Shown piece after piece: positions 26,628 to 35,738 of a stretch of 64,000 bases of DNA. The notes beneath the pieces are model-generated. The model saw only the letters and a list, made by a program, of their open reading frames with translations. It did no database searches and was not told the origin of the DNA. How positions within the stretch are numbered: the first letter of the stretch is position 1; every line of letters starts with the position of its first letter. Both the position numbers and the translations under genes were made by a program. Where the stretch lies: positions 744,001-808,000 of the forward strand of contig OY730477.1 in NCBI GenBank assembly GCA_963422745.1, given 5' to 3'. Source of the stretch: G963422745 sp963422745. GTDB taxonomy: Bacteria; Actinomycetota; Acidimicrobiia; Acidimicrobiales; Aldehydirespiratoraceae.

Positions 26628-27914
26628 TTATGTTCCGGCCCGCGAGCCGATCCGTGCACGAGAACCGATCCGTGTGATCAAGGGGTATAGACCCGCTCCG
26701 ATTAGCGACAGGGCACCCACGGCGGCCCAGTGGCTCAGAAAACCGAAGTCTCGGGTCTCAACGATCACACCGGACAGCAATCCTGCGACAGCCCCGGCCA
26801 TCACCATTGTGAAGTCCGCAGCTCCCTGCACGGTGGCTCGTTGAGTGACGTCAAATGACGCTGTCAACAGAGCCGATCCGGACAAGGTGGCGATTGACCA
26901 ACCCAGCCCCACCAAGAAGAGGCCGACGAACACGCCGGTGCTGTCTGCGGGATCGGTACGCGACGCAAACTCGCCGCCGATGAACAACGTCACACCGGCG
27001 ACCGCAACCATCACACCGGCACGTACCCGGTCAACTACCCAACCCACCGCCGGCGAGAGCATGAACATGCCAACGACGTGCAGAGAAATCACGTAACCGA
27101 TTACGCGCACTTCGTGGTTGCCGTCGTCCATGTGCAGAGGGGTAACGGTCATGATCCCGACCATGACCGCTTGTCCCACAGCCATAGCAAACACTGCTAC
27201 CGCAGCCGGTGGATAGCCAGCCAGCCTGACGAATGACTCACGCAACGAAGGCCTGGTCTCCTCCGGGCCCGTGGCACCGGTCTTCAGTGCTAGCAGCAGA
27301 GGATCGGGACGCAGCAATGTGTGGACCACCACCGAGGCCAGAGCGAAGACCACCACCCCCATCAGGTACGGCCCGGCCAATTCGTTGAGCCCCAGGAGTT
27401 TGGCTACACGTCCGGTCCCGCCGAGGGCGACGGTCGGACCGAGCACGGCACCAATTGAGCTCGCCCACACGACGATGCCGATGTCGCGACCCCGGTTGTC
27501 GGGCTCGGCCAGATCTGCGGCGACGTAACGGGCCGCCAGATTGGCTGCCTGGCCGACACCGATGCAGATCACCCCTCCCAGCAGCAGCGGATAGATCCGG
27601 CTCTGGATCGCTAGAAAGGCCACCAAGCTGCCGATGCCGCCCACTATCCAGGCTCGCAGAAGACCCGGTCGGCGGCCGTGGCGAGCCATGTAGCGGCCCA
27701 ACGGAACCGCAGCGATCGCTCCGCCGATGGCGATCATGGTTGCAGCGAGCGTGGATAAGGCGTCGTTGTCGGTGATCTCCTTAGCGGCGAGGCTCGAAGC
27801 GGCGAACCCGGCTGCCATCCCCATACCGGCAGGCAGCACCGAAGCGATCAGTACCCAGCGGGTCCGAGCGTGGACTCGGCTTATGTCGGTGCAGGTACCG
27901 GTGATTGATGACAC
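26628..27914 (-). CDS. MFS transporter
   Basis: 428-residue membrane protein with about twelve hydrophobic segments, of the major facilitator superfamily. The first half has PLGRYMARHGRRPGLLRAW, the usual loop 2-3 signature, and the second half has VGWVVDRVRAG in the matching place. A long central loop follows segment six (about 205-225). The start is GTG 27914. The substrate cannot be inferred. Its stop codon (26628-26630) directly abuts the moaD fragment that ends the repeat array, so the array boundary touched this gene. The last residues, with IGSRA twice, come from a short local duplication. Divergent from the SET-domain gene. Confidence 0.85.
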   Translation of the reverse strand: MSSITGTCTDISRVHARTRWVLIASVLPAGMGMAAGFAASSLAAKEITDNDALSTLAATMIAIGGAIAAVPLGRYMARHGRRPGLLRAWIVGGIGSLVAFLAIQSRIYPLLLGGVICIGVGQAANLAARYVAADLAEPDNRGRDIGIVVWASSIGAVLGPTVALGGTGRVAKLLGLNELAGPYLMGVVVFALASVVVHTLLRPDPLLLALKTGATGPEETRPSLRESFVRLAGYPPAAVAVFAMAVGQAVMVGIMTVTPLHMDDGNHEVRVIGYVISLHVVGMFMLSPAVGWVVDRVRAGVMVAVAGVTLFIGGEFASRTDPADSTGVFVGLFLVGLGWSIATLSGSALLTASFDVTQRATVQGAADFTMVMAGAVAGLLSGVIVETRDFGFLSHWAAVGALSLIGAGLYPLITRIGSRARIGSRAGT

Positions 27915-27991
27915 CGCGGCATTTTGGCACGGTTACGCCGGTTCGGGCTGCTTAGACGGTTGTACAGACGGGGTGGCATAATCGTTGATTC

Positions 27992-28537
27992 GTGGAACCG
28001 ATACACGTGTGGCGTTCGCCGAAGGTTGAGATCCGGCCCAGTCGGCTCGGCGGTCGAGCCGTTTTTGCTTCCGATGCGGTGGTCCGTGGCGAGCGGTTAG
28101 CGGTGAAGGTCGGTCACGTTGTTGACGGAACCGAGGTTGATCGCCTGACCGCCGAGATTGGTGACTACTCGTTACAGATCGACACTGACCTGTTCCTTTC
28201 GCCCCGCCACCTTGACGAGTACGACTCCATGGTCGTCCACATCAACCATTCGTGTGAAGCTAACGTGGGGTTCGCTGGCAACGTGACCTATGTGGCGCTA
28301 CGTGACATCCAAGCCGGAGAGGAGCTGTGCCACGACTACGCCATGGCTCGCACACGGGCCTACCGGTTGACCTGTGAGTGCGCAACTCAGCAATGCCGCG
28401 GCATTATCACCGAATCCGATTGGCAACGTAGCGACCTTCAGCTCCGCTACGACGGCTACTTCATGCCCCATGTGCAGGCTCTCATCAATTCAATAAATGC
28501 TGGCCCACAAACAACGATCGGAGGTGACCGGGTGTGA
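27992..28537 (+). CDS. SET-domain protein (putative lysine methyltransferase)
   Basis: 181 residues. It contains the SET core: GGRAVFASDAVVRGERL at about 20-36, INHSCEANVGF (about 84-94) with the conserved N-H-S-C that binds S-adenosylmethionine, and AGEELCHDYA (about 108-117) with the catalytic Tyr. A Cys-rich post-SET-like tail, CECATQQCRG, follows. SET proteins are chiefly eukaryotic but occur in some bacteria, where targets are mostly unknown. It is a free-standing gene, divergent from the MFS transporter by 77 bp. The start is GTG. Confidence 0.88.
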   Translation: MEPIHVWRSPKVEIRPSRLGGRAVFASDAVVRGERLAVKVGHVVDGTEVDRLTAEIGDYSLQIDTDLFLSPRHLDEYDSMVVHINHSCEANVGFAGNVTYVALRDIQAGEELCHDYAMARTRAYRLTCECATQQCRGIITESDWQRSDLQLRYDGYFMPHVQALINSINAGPQTTIGGDRV

Positions 28538-28560
28538 GTCCTTCACGATCACACTGTTGG

Positions 28561-28724
28561 GCTCCGGCCCTGTCCGAGCAAGTACCCGGCCTGTTGACGT
28601 CTGCGCTTCGCTCGGAGGTGCGTTGCGCTCCGGCCCTGTCCGAGCAGATACCCGGCCTGTTGACGTCTGCGCTTCGCTCGGAGGTGCGTTGGGCTCCGGC
28701 CCTTTTTGAGCAGATACCCGGCCC
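28561..28724. repeat. 66-bp tandem repeat, about 2.5 copies
   Basis: Units start with GCTCCGGCCCTGTCCGAGCA at 28561, 28627 and 28693; the third is cut short and slightly changed. The repeat sits between the SET gene and the MttB-family gene. The period is a multiple of three, so open frames run through it on both strands, but I see no reason to call a gene. Confidence 0.9.
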
Positions 28725-28748
28725 GAAGGTGAATTCCATAAATCGTCG

Positions 28749-30293
28749 GTGCGGCAATTGACCGAAGGTGTATTGAGGCGAGGTCGCAGAGCACGCAGGC
28801 AGTCCGTTGCGAGTGGGCCGTCTCAGCCTCCGTGGCGTCTCTTCAGGCGCCACTTTGAGCCGACGCGGGTGGTGTCAGAAGATCAACTGGAGGCGATCCA
28901 TTTAGCGTCGCTGGAGGTGTTGTCAAGGACCGGCATGGACTTCCTGCATCCAGAAGCCTTGCGGCTCTGGGCCGCCGCGGGTGCCTCAGTACACGACCAA
29001 AGGGTACGGATCGACAACGATCTCGTGCTCGATCTCATTGCCGACGCACCCCGTGAGTTCAAGCTGCACGCACCGGACCCGCAGTTTGACGTCGTCGTTG
29101 GTGCTGACAACGTTGTGTTCACAGCGGTGGCCGGTGCACCTCACTACACCGACCGTCAGAGCGGTCGTCGCTCCGGCAACCGAGAGGATTTTCGGACGCT
29201 TCTCAAGCTCTGCAAGCAATTGAACGTCATCCAGTGCAATGGGGGCTACCCGGTCGAACCCATTGATCTACATCCGTCGATCCGGCACCTCGAGGCAACC
29301 CGTGACATTGTAACCCACACCGCCAAGGTCGTTGGTGTCTACAGCCTGGGCAAACAGCGCAACCTTGACTGCCTTGAGATGGTGCGCATAGTGCGAGGTC
29401 TGCGGCCCGATGAGATCGACACCCACCCGATCGTTCACACTGTCGTCAACACGTCGTCGCCGCTGCGACTCGACACCTCGATGGTTGAGGGAATCCTTCA
29501 GTACTCGGCTCGCAATCAGGTGGTCATCGTCACCCCCTTCACCCTGGCCGGGGCGATGGCACCGGTTACGATCCCCGGTGCGATTGTGCAACAAAACGCA
29601 GAAGCCCTCGCCGGGATTGCCTTCACTCAGCTCGTTCGTCGTGGCGCGCCCGTCGTCTACGGAGGGTTCACATCCAACGTCGACATGCAGTCCGGTTCTC
29701 CCGCTTTCGGCACACCTGAATACATGCAGTCGACCATGCTGGGCGGCCAGCTGGCTCGTCGTTACGGTCTGCCGTATCGATCCTCGAATGTGTGCGCCGC
29801 CAACACCATTGACACCCAGGCGGGCTACGAAAGCACCTTCGCCTTGTGGGGGGCCATCATGGGTGGTGCCAACATCGTGTTCCACGGCGCCGGATGGATG
29901 GAAGGCGGGTTGCATTCCTCGCCGGAGAAGATGGTGATAGACGCCGACCTGCTGCAGATGGTCGCCACGTTCTTGACGCCGATGACGATCGACGACGCCA
30001 CACTGGCGGTGGACGCGATCGCCGAAGTCGGACCCGGTAGCCATCATTTCGGCACCCGTCACACCCAGGACCGGTATCGCGATGCGTTCTACCATCCCAT
30101 GATCTCGGACTGGCGCAACTTCGAGACCTGGGACGAGGCCCAACGCCCAACCTCATATCAACACGCCGAACGTGTAGTGAAGGAACTCCTCGCCTGCTAT
30201 GAACCACCAGCGATCGACGACGCGGTGCGGGCCGAACTCGACGAGTTCGTCGACCGGCGCATAGCCGAAGGCGGTGTGGAGACCGACTATTGA
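28749..30293 (+). CDS. Trimethylamine methyltransferase family (MttB superfamily) protein, non-pyrrolysine type
   Basis: 514 residues; MttB-type TIM-barrel methyltransferase, which moves a methyl group from a quaternary or tertiary amine to a corrinoid protein. Visible: EVLSRTGMDFLHPEALRLW (about 55-75), a central DLHPSIRHLEATRDIVTHTAK, and a C-terminal part with GSPAFGTPEYMQSTMLGGQL. The frame has no internal amber codon, so it belongs to the larger group lacking pyrrolysine, which includes glycine betaine methyltransferases. The neighbouring Rieske oxygenase, dimethylglycine dehydrogenase-like protein and betaine transporter make a betaine-type substrate likely, but no corrinoid protein gene is seen here. 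The start is GTG 28749; the N-terminal 30 residues are poorly conserved in character. Confidence 0.85.
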   Translation: MRQLTEGVLRRGRRARRQSVASGPSQPPWRLFRRHFEPTRVVSEDQLEAIHLASLEVLSRTGMDFLHPEALRLWAAAGASVHDQRVRIDNDLVLDLIADAPREFKLHAPDPQFDVVVGADNVVFTAVAGAPHYTDRQSGRRSGNREDFRTLLKLCKQLNVIQCNGGYPVEPIDLHPSIRHLEATRDIVTHTAKVVGVYSLGKQRNLDCLEMVRIVRGLRPDEIDTHPIVHTVVNTSSPLRLDTSMVEGILQYSARNQVVIVTPFTLAGAMAPVTIPGAIVQQNAEALAGIAFTQLVRRGAPVVYGGFTSNVDMQSGSPAFGTPEYMQSTMLGGQLARRYGLPYRSSNVCAANTIDTQAGYESTFALWGAIMGGANIVFHGAGWMEGGLHSSPEKMVIDADLLQMVATFLTPMTIDDATLAVDAIAEVGPGSHHFGTRHTQDRYRDAFYHPMISDWRNFETWDEAQRPTSYQHAERVVKELLACYEPPAIDDAVRAELDEFVDRRIAEGGVETDY

Positions 30294-30303
30294 TCCACGG
30301 ACC

Positions 30304-31563
30304 ATGAGCACCGACCCCGTCGACTGGGGATCCGACTCCGCCTGGGTCAATACCCGGGCGCCACTGCGCGAATCCTTCGGTTTAGATCCAGCGGCTTACG
30401 CAGAAGAGCGCTTCTTTCACTACGAACAGCAAAGGCTGTTCGGACGGGCTTGGGTGATGATCGCAACGGCAGCCGCTGTCGCCGAACCGGGTCGCCTGCT
30501 CGTGCGTACGGTTGGGCGCCGGTCCATCATTGTCACGCGCTCCGACGATGGCGTACTCAGGGGCTTTATCAATTCGTGCAGGCACCGCGGAACCGAACTA
30601 GCCGACGCTGACTGTGACATCGCCGGAGTGATTCGTTGTCCGTATCACCGCTGGGGCTATCGAACAGACGGCACGCTAATCACAACCCCTGGGTTCAATC
30701 AGATCCCTCGCACGGATTTCGACAGGTCCGACTATCCGCTGTTACCGGTGCAGGTGGATACCTGGGGGGCGCTGGTGTTCGCCTGTCTCGACCCGCAAAC
30801 CCTGCCATTGAGTTCATGGTTGGGTGACCTCCCCGCTCGGATGTCTGGCTACCGCTTCGAGGACTGGCGAGTGCATTCGGAGATAGAGGTCGATGTGGCG
30901 GCCAACTGGAAGCTCATTACGGAGAACTTCCAGGAGTACTATCACCTTCGCTGGGTGCATCCCGAGTTGGCCAAGGTGAGCCGGGTGGCGGACCACTATC
31001 GGTATCAGGGCCCTGGGATGTACTGCGGTCAGACCACCACACCGGTGTCAGGCGACGAACGCGACGAGTGGCTCAGGCTCCCTCCTGCTGCCGGGCTCGA
31101 CGAATCCGACGGGTCGAGCGGGCGCTTCGTCGCCGTTTTTCCCAACCTGATGTTTGCTGTTCTGCCCAATCACGCATTCGTCATCCGCCTTGAGCCGATC
31201 ACTGAGGGCTCGACCCGGGAGATCTGCACGTTTCTGCTGCCTCCGGGGACCACACCTGTTGATGCAGTCGATATGGCCCCCACCCGGGCTTTCTGGTTTG
31301 ACGTGAACAACGAAGACATCGACATATGCGAACGGGCCCAGCGAGGTATCGCCTCGGGACGAGTGCCAGCGGGACCGTTGTCCCCTCGCTTTGAGGAACC
31401 GCTGCACAGATTCCACAACATGGTCGCCGATTGCCTGACCGCCGATTCGCTAACTGCAGGATCCGGGTTCACGATTCCCGGTGGTGACGACGGCTCCGAA
31501 GGTTGCCGCCTCGGCACCGGCGTCAACCCGATGCCGGTGGCGATCGATCGGTTACATGCGTAG
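30304..31563 (+). CDS. Rieske 2Fe-2S oxygenase, large subunit (betaine/carnitine-type)
   Basis: 419 residues from ATG 30304; a GTG at 30274 would overlap the upstream gene. The Rieske cluster motif CRHRGTELADADCD with later CPYHRWGY is at about 92-120. The mononuclear iron site is ENFQEYYHLRWVH at about 210-222, providing the two His. This layout fits the group that oxidatively demethylates quaternary amines (glycine betaine, carnitine, stachydrine). The reductase partner is not in this window. It lies 10 bp after the MttB-family gene and before a dimethylglycine dehydrogenase-like gene, so an operon for stepwise demethylation is probable. Confidence 0.85.
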   Translation: MSTDPVDWGSDSAWVNTRAPLRESFGLDPAAYAEERFFHYEQQRLFGRAWVMIATAAAVAEPGRLLVRTVGRRSIIVTRSDDGVLRGFINSCRHRGTELADADCDIAGVIRCPYHRWGYRTDGTLITTPGFNQIPRTDFDRSDYPLLPVQVDTWGALVFACLDPQTLPLSSWLGDLPARMSGYRFEDWRVHSEIEVDVAANWKLITENFQEYYHLRWVHPELAKVSRVADHYRYQGPGMYCGQTTTPVSGDERDEWLRLPPAAGLDESDGSSGRFVAVFPNLMFAVLPNHAFVIRLEPITEGSTREICTFLLPPGTTPVDAVDMAPTRAFWFDVNNEDIDICERAQRGIASGRVPAGPLSPRFEEPLHRFHNMVADCLTADSLTAGSGFTIPGGDDGSEGCRLGTGVNPMPVAIDRLHA

Positions 31564-31650
31564 CAGCTCTAACGGAGACGGCCTTGGTGGTCACGCCAGC
31601 AATGAGAGTGCAAGACCAGACCAAGCAAGACCAAACCAAGGGGTAAGTCC

Positions 31651-34188
31651 ATGAAGGCTCAGGCTCAGGTAGTGGTGATCGGTGGAGGCGTGGTCGGGGC
31701 GTCGGTGCTGTATCACCTAACCAAGGCAGGCTGCACCGATGTTGTGTTGTTGGAACGTTCGGAGTTGAGTGCCGGATCCACCTGGCACTCTGCGGGAGGC
31801 ATGCACACCCTCAACGGCGACCCCAATGTCGCCAAGCTGCAGCAGTACACGATCGGCCTCTACCGCGAACTAGAACGCGAGTCCGGCATCGACGCGTCAA
31901 TGCACCTGACCGGTGGCGTGATGCTGGCAGACACGCCCGAACGGCTGGACTGGCTGAAGATGATCCAAGCCCGGAGCCGCTACCTGGGGATCCAGACCGA
32001 ACTGATCTCTATTTCTGAGGCGAAGGAGATGATGCCTCTGATTGACGAGCGGTACTTCGTAGGGGCCATGTGGGATGCCAACGAAGGCCACCTCGACCCC
32101 AGTCAGATTACAAACGCCTATGCAACCTGCGCCCGTCGGCGCGGCGCAGAGGTCTACCGCAACAGCTGGGTGCGTGCGATCGACCGGTCCGCCGACGGCG
32201 GCTGGAACCTGACCGTTTACGACACGGTGTCGAACGCCGATAAGGCGATCGTGTACTGCGAGCACGTGGTCAACGCTGGCGGACTCTGGGCGCGAGAAGT
32301 CGGGCGCATGGTGGGCTTGGAGTTGCCGGTGCTTGCTATGGAGCACATGTACCTGCTCACCGATGAGATCCCCGAGGTTGTTGAGTACAACCGGCGCAGC
32401 GGCAAGGAGTTAATCCACGCGATTGATTTCAAAGGCGAGATCTACACCCGCCAAGAAGGCAACGGCATGCTCTTGGGCACCTACGAGCGGCGCTGTCGGC
32501 CTTGGTCGCCGACCGAAACCCCTTGGGACTTTGATAAGCGCCTGCTGACGCCTGATCTTGATCGGATCGCCGAATCGCTCGAGACCGGTTTCCGGCACTT
32601 CCCGGCTTTGGCCACTGCTGGCATCAAGACGGTGGTCAACGGCCCGTTTACTTTCGCCCCCGACGGCAACCCGCTGCTGGGCCCGGTCCGCGGTCTGCGT
32701 GGGTACTGGTCGGCGTGCGCTGTGATGGCCGGTTTGTCCCAGGGTGGCGGTGTGGGGCTGTCACTGGCCAATTGGATTATCGAGGGTGACCCCGGCCATG
32801 ACGTCTGGGGTATGGACATAGCCCGCTTCGGTGACTACGCCACGATGTCTTACACAGATGCGAAGGTACGCGAGAACTATTCGCGGCGGTTCAGAATCAC
32901 CTTTCCCAACGAATTCCTGCCCCGAGCTCGCAATGTCGGGACATCGCCGATACATGACCGTCTGGTCGCCTGCAATGCTGTGTTCGGCGACAACTTCGGC
33001 CTTGAGTCGGCGCTGTGGTTCCAAACGACCGGTGAGGAACCGGTGGAAGACGTCATCTTCGGGCGCTCCAACGCGTGGCCCAAGGTGCGTGAGGAGACAC
33101 TCGCCGTGCGCAGCAGCGTAGGCATGATTGAGACCACCGGCTTCTCGAAGTTCCGGTTCGCGGGCTCCGGTGCTAGAGCCTTCCTAGACCGTATTCTCGC
33201 CGGTCGGGTTCCAATTGCAGGGCGCATGGCACTCACGCCGATGACCAATGAGGCTGGCAATCTCATTGGTGACCTCACCGTCGGTGCATTGGGCGCTGCA
33301 AGAGGTGAACCGGCTGGCCTTGCGTCGACCGTTACTGGCGGTGCCACCGCCAACACCCGCCACGACACCGAGTACATTGTGTTCGGCTCCGGTGTGGCCG
33401 AGCGCTACTACGAGCGATGGTTTGACCTGCACATGCCTGAAGACGGCTCGGTCCGATATCAAACTCTGGGCTGGGAGATGTGTGGGCTTTCGATAGCTGG
33501 CCCCAACGCTCGAGCAATGCTGGAGAAGGTCACCGATGCTGACGTCTCACCCGCTGGCATGCGGTTCATGGCATTCACCGAGATCAACATCGGGTTTGCC
33601 CCGGTTGTGTGCGGGCGGATCACGTTCACCGGCGACCTTGGCTACGAATTCTGGATGCCCGCGCGATATCAGCGCTACATCTTCGACGTTCTGTGCGACG
33701 CCGGTCGGGAGTTTGATCTGAGGCTCTTCGGGTTGCACACGTTGAATTCGTTGCGCCTTGAGAAGGGATTCGGATCATGGGCTCGTGAGTACCGTCCGAT
33801 CTATGATCCGTTTGAGGCTGGAGTCGGGCGGTTCGTCCGGATGGACTCCGACTTCGTCGGACGCGACGCCCTAGCCGCGAAGTACGGTGATGACGGCCCC
33901 GGGTCATCGTTACGTCTGGTCACCTTCACCGTAGAGAGCGCCGGAGGTCGCGGCGGGTTTGATGCGGTCGGTGATGAGCCGATCTGGCTCAACGATTCCG
34001 TCGTTGGTTGGGTCACCTCCGGTGGTTACGCTCATCACAGCGAGAGATCCGTGGCGATGGGCTATATCCCCGCCGCGTTGGTCGGCTCCGCTGGCCGCTT
34101 CGAGGTTGAGATCCTAGGCGAGCGCAAGCATGCGGAGATGGTTGATGGCTGCCTGTGGGACACCGCCGGGGAACGGATGCGGGGTTGA
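31651..34188 (+). CDS. FAD-dependent dimethylglycine/sarcosine dehydrogenase-like protein with GcvT domain
   Basis: 845 residues. The N-terminal half is a DAO-type flavoprotein: VVIGGGVVGASVLYHL (8-23) binds ADP of FAD, and GSTWHSAGGMH (about 46-56) contains the His that usually carries covalent FAD in dimethylglycine dehydrogenase. The C-terminal half (about 430-840) is a GcvT/aminomethyltransferase fold that binds tetrahydrofolate and captures the released one-carbon unit. The order matches dimethylglycine and sarcosine dehydrogenases. In context it would take the product of betaine demethylation. It begins 87 bp after the Rieske gene. ATG 31651 follows a purine-rich stretch (CCAAGGGGTAAGTCC). 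Confidence 0.9.
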   Translation: MKAQAQVVVIGGGVVGASVLYHLTKAGCTDVVLLERSELSAGSTWHSAGGMHTLNGDPNVAKLQQYTIGLYRELERESGIDASMHLTGGVMLADTPERLDWLKMIQARSRYLGIQTELISISEAKEMMPLIDERYFVGAMWDANEGHLDPSQITNAYATCARRRGAEVYRNSWVRAIDRSADGGWNLTVYDTVSNADKAIVYCEHVVNAGGLWAREVGRMVGLELPVLAMEHMYLLTDEIPEVVEYNRRSGKELIHAIDFKGEIYTRQEGNGMLLGTYERRCRPWSPTETPWDFDKRLLTPDLDRIAESLETGFRHFPALATAGIKTVVNGPFTFAPDGNPLLGPVRGLRGYWSACAVMAGLSQGGGVGLSLANWIIEGDPGHDVWGMDIARFGDYATMSYTDAKVRENYSRRFRITFPNEFLPRARNVGTSPIHDRLVACNAVFGDNFGLESALWFQTTGEEPVEDVIFGRSNAWPKVREETLAVRSSVGMIETTGFSKFRFAGSGARAFLDRILAGRVPIAGRMALTPMTNEAGNLIGDLTVGALGAARGEPAGLASTVTGGATANTRHDTEYIVFGSGVAERYYERWFDLHMPEDGSVRYQTLGWEMCGLSIAGPNARAMLEKVTDADVSPAGMRFMAFTEINIGFAPVVCGRITFTGDLGYEFWMPARYQRYIFDVLCDAGREFDLRLFGLHTLNSLRLEKGFGSWAREYRPIYDPFEAGVGRFVRMDSDFVGRDALAAKYGDDGPGSSLRLVTFTVESAGGRGGFDAVGDEPIWLNDSVVGWVTSGGYAHHSERSVAMGYIPAALVGSAGRFEVEILGERKHAEMVDGCLWDTAGERMRG

Positions 34189-34398
34189 AGATGTCGCCCG
34201 GCGCGGTACCTTCAGTGCGTGACTGGCTGGCTGGAATACCCAAAGCCGCTCAGGCGACTTGGCAGCGAAGCTGGTCATGGATTCGGCGGGGATTGTACGG
34301 GGATTGTAGAGTCCTAGACTTAGCCGCAGACAACCTGCTACGCTATCTTCGGAATCCGCGGGGTCTAGAGTCGGCACCGGATATGAGAGGTTGAGCCA

Positions 34399-35625
34399 AT
34401 GGTGGCTATGGGGGACAAAATCATCCTTGTAGAAGGCGTCTACAAGATTTTCGGGCCCCAGCCCGCAGGACGAGCCTTGGATCTTGCCCGGTCCGGTGTG
34501 GGCAAAGACCAAGTCCAAGCCGAGACGGGTCATGTGATCGGCCTCCACGACGTGACTTTCTCAGTACGCAAAGGTGAAATCTTTGTGATTATGGGCCTAT
34601 CCGGCTCAGGCAAATCCACGGCATTGCGTGCGGTTAACAAGCTTCATGAAGTCACCGTTGGCACTGTAGCGGTTGACGGCATTGACGTGCAAGCGTTGGA
34701 GGGCACTGATCTTCAGGCCTTCCGCCGGGAACATATGGGCATGGTGTTCCAGCATTTTGCCCTGTTCCCGCATCGCAATGTCATAGATAATGTGAGCTAT
34801 GGCCTCAAGGTTCAAGGTGTCAACAAGAAAACCCGCGAAGAAGCGGGCATGCGGGCATTGGGTCTTGTCGGTCTGGGCGCTTACGCCATGAATTTTCCGT
34901 CCGAGTTGTCGGGCGGCATGCAGCAGCGGGTTGGGCTGGCCCGGGCGCTGACCTCAGATCCTGAAATCTTGCTGATGGATGAGGCCTTCAGCGCGCTTGA
35001 TCCGTTGATACGCCGTCAGATGCAGGATGAAATGATGGAGATCCAAAATGAACTCCAGAAGACGATTCTTTTTATAACACATGATCTCAATGAGGCACTG
35101 CGCATTGGCGATAGGGTATGCATAATGAAAGATGGCGCAGTTGTGCAGATCGGCACACCTGATGAGATTCTCACCGAGCCCGCTACCGGCTATGTGGCCG
35201 AATTCGTCCAAGACGTAGACCAAGGCCGAGTGATACAGGTACAGGACATTATGGGTGCGTCCCGTCCGGTTGCGAAAGACACTACTCTGTCCAACGCGCT
35301 GGCCGAGATGGGTGAACGGAACGGAGACTTTGTTCTGGACAGCAGCGGCATTCCTACGCATTTGCTCACAATGGATGATGGCCTTCGAGCCGCGAGCATG
35401 GGCAGTACCGCGTTAACACCCGCTCTGCGTGCCGACTTCCCCAAATGCTGTCCTGAAGATACACTCAACACCGTGTACGCAGCAGCGGGACGGGGTCTAC
35501 CGATCGCTGTGTGTGACAAGTCGACGGGCGAGCTTATGGGCAGTCTGGATCCCAGGGACATCTTGGAAGAGATGGGCCGAGTTGAGAACCTGATAGACGA
35601 CTTTGAGCGTGAGGTGTTCATGTAA
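34399..35625 (+). CDS. proV: Glycine betaine/proline ABC transporter, ATP-binding subunit
   Basis: 408 residues. ATPase domain: Walker A GLSGSGKST (66-74), Q-loop GMVFQHFALFPH, signature LSGGMQQRVGLARAL, Walker B ILLMDEAFSALDP and switch FITHDLNEAL. A pair of CBS domains fills the C-terminal 120 residues, as in ProV/OpuAA, where they sense ionic strength. There are two possible starts, ATG 34399 and ATG 34408. ProX and ProW lie downstream. The gene directly follows the demethylation genes, which links uptake with catabolism. The 210 bp upstream hold no gene I would support. Confidence 0.93.
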   Translation: MVAMGDKIILVEGVYKIFGPQPAGRALDLARSGVGKDQVQAETGHVIGLHDVTFSVRKGEIFVIMGLSGSGKSTALRAVNKLHEVTVGTVAVDGIDVQALEGTDLQAFRREHMGMVFQHFALFPHRNVIDNVSYGLKVQGVNKKTREEAGMRALGLVGLGAYAMNFPSELSGGMQQRVGLARALTSDPEILLMDEAFSALDPLIRRQMQDEMMEIQNELQKTILFITHDLNEALRIGDRVCIMKDGAVVQIGTPDEILTEPATGYVAEFVQDVDQGRVIQVQDIMGASRPVAKDTTLSNALAEMGERNGDFVLDSSGIPTHLLTMDDGLRAASMGSTALTPALRADFPKCCPEDTLNTVYAAAGRGLPIAVCDKSTGELMGSLDPRDILEEMGRVENLIDDFEREVFM

Positions 35626-35665
35626 GTTGGCTCGGGGTTGAATTACTGCTCATGAAGTCAGCGTA

Positions 35666-35705
35666 ATTGGCCCGCCAATGATACAAAGTCTAGCTTGACT
35701 GTCAA
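35666..35705. promoter_or_regulatory. Two short palindromes upstream of proX
   Basis: ATTGGCCCGCCAAT (35666-35679) and TTGACTGTCAA (35695-35705) are perfect inverted repeats in the 113-bp proV-proX gap. The second contains a TTGACT hexamer that could be a -35. An AGGAGGG ribosome site follows at about 35724. Either could be an operator; evidence is only the symmetry. Confidence 0.35.
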
Positions 35706-35738
35706 ATAGACAATTAACAACCCAGGAGGGTACCAAAT

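Noticed and set aside
28749..30293. Pyrrolysine-containing trimethylamine methyltransferase
   Set aside because: There is no in-frame amber codon; the gene reads through to a normal stop.
34155..34394. Small open frame between the dimethylglycine dehydrogenase-like gene and proV
   Set aside because: It overlaps the end of the upstream gene in another frame, has no ribosome site and no recognisable composition.
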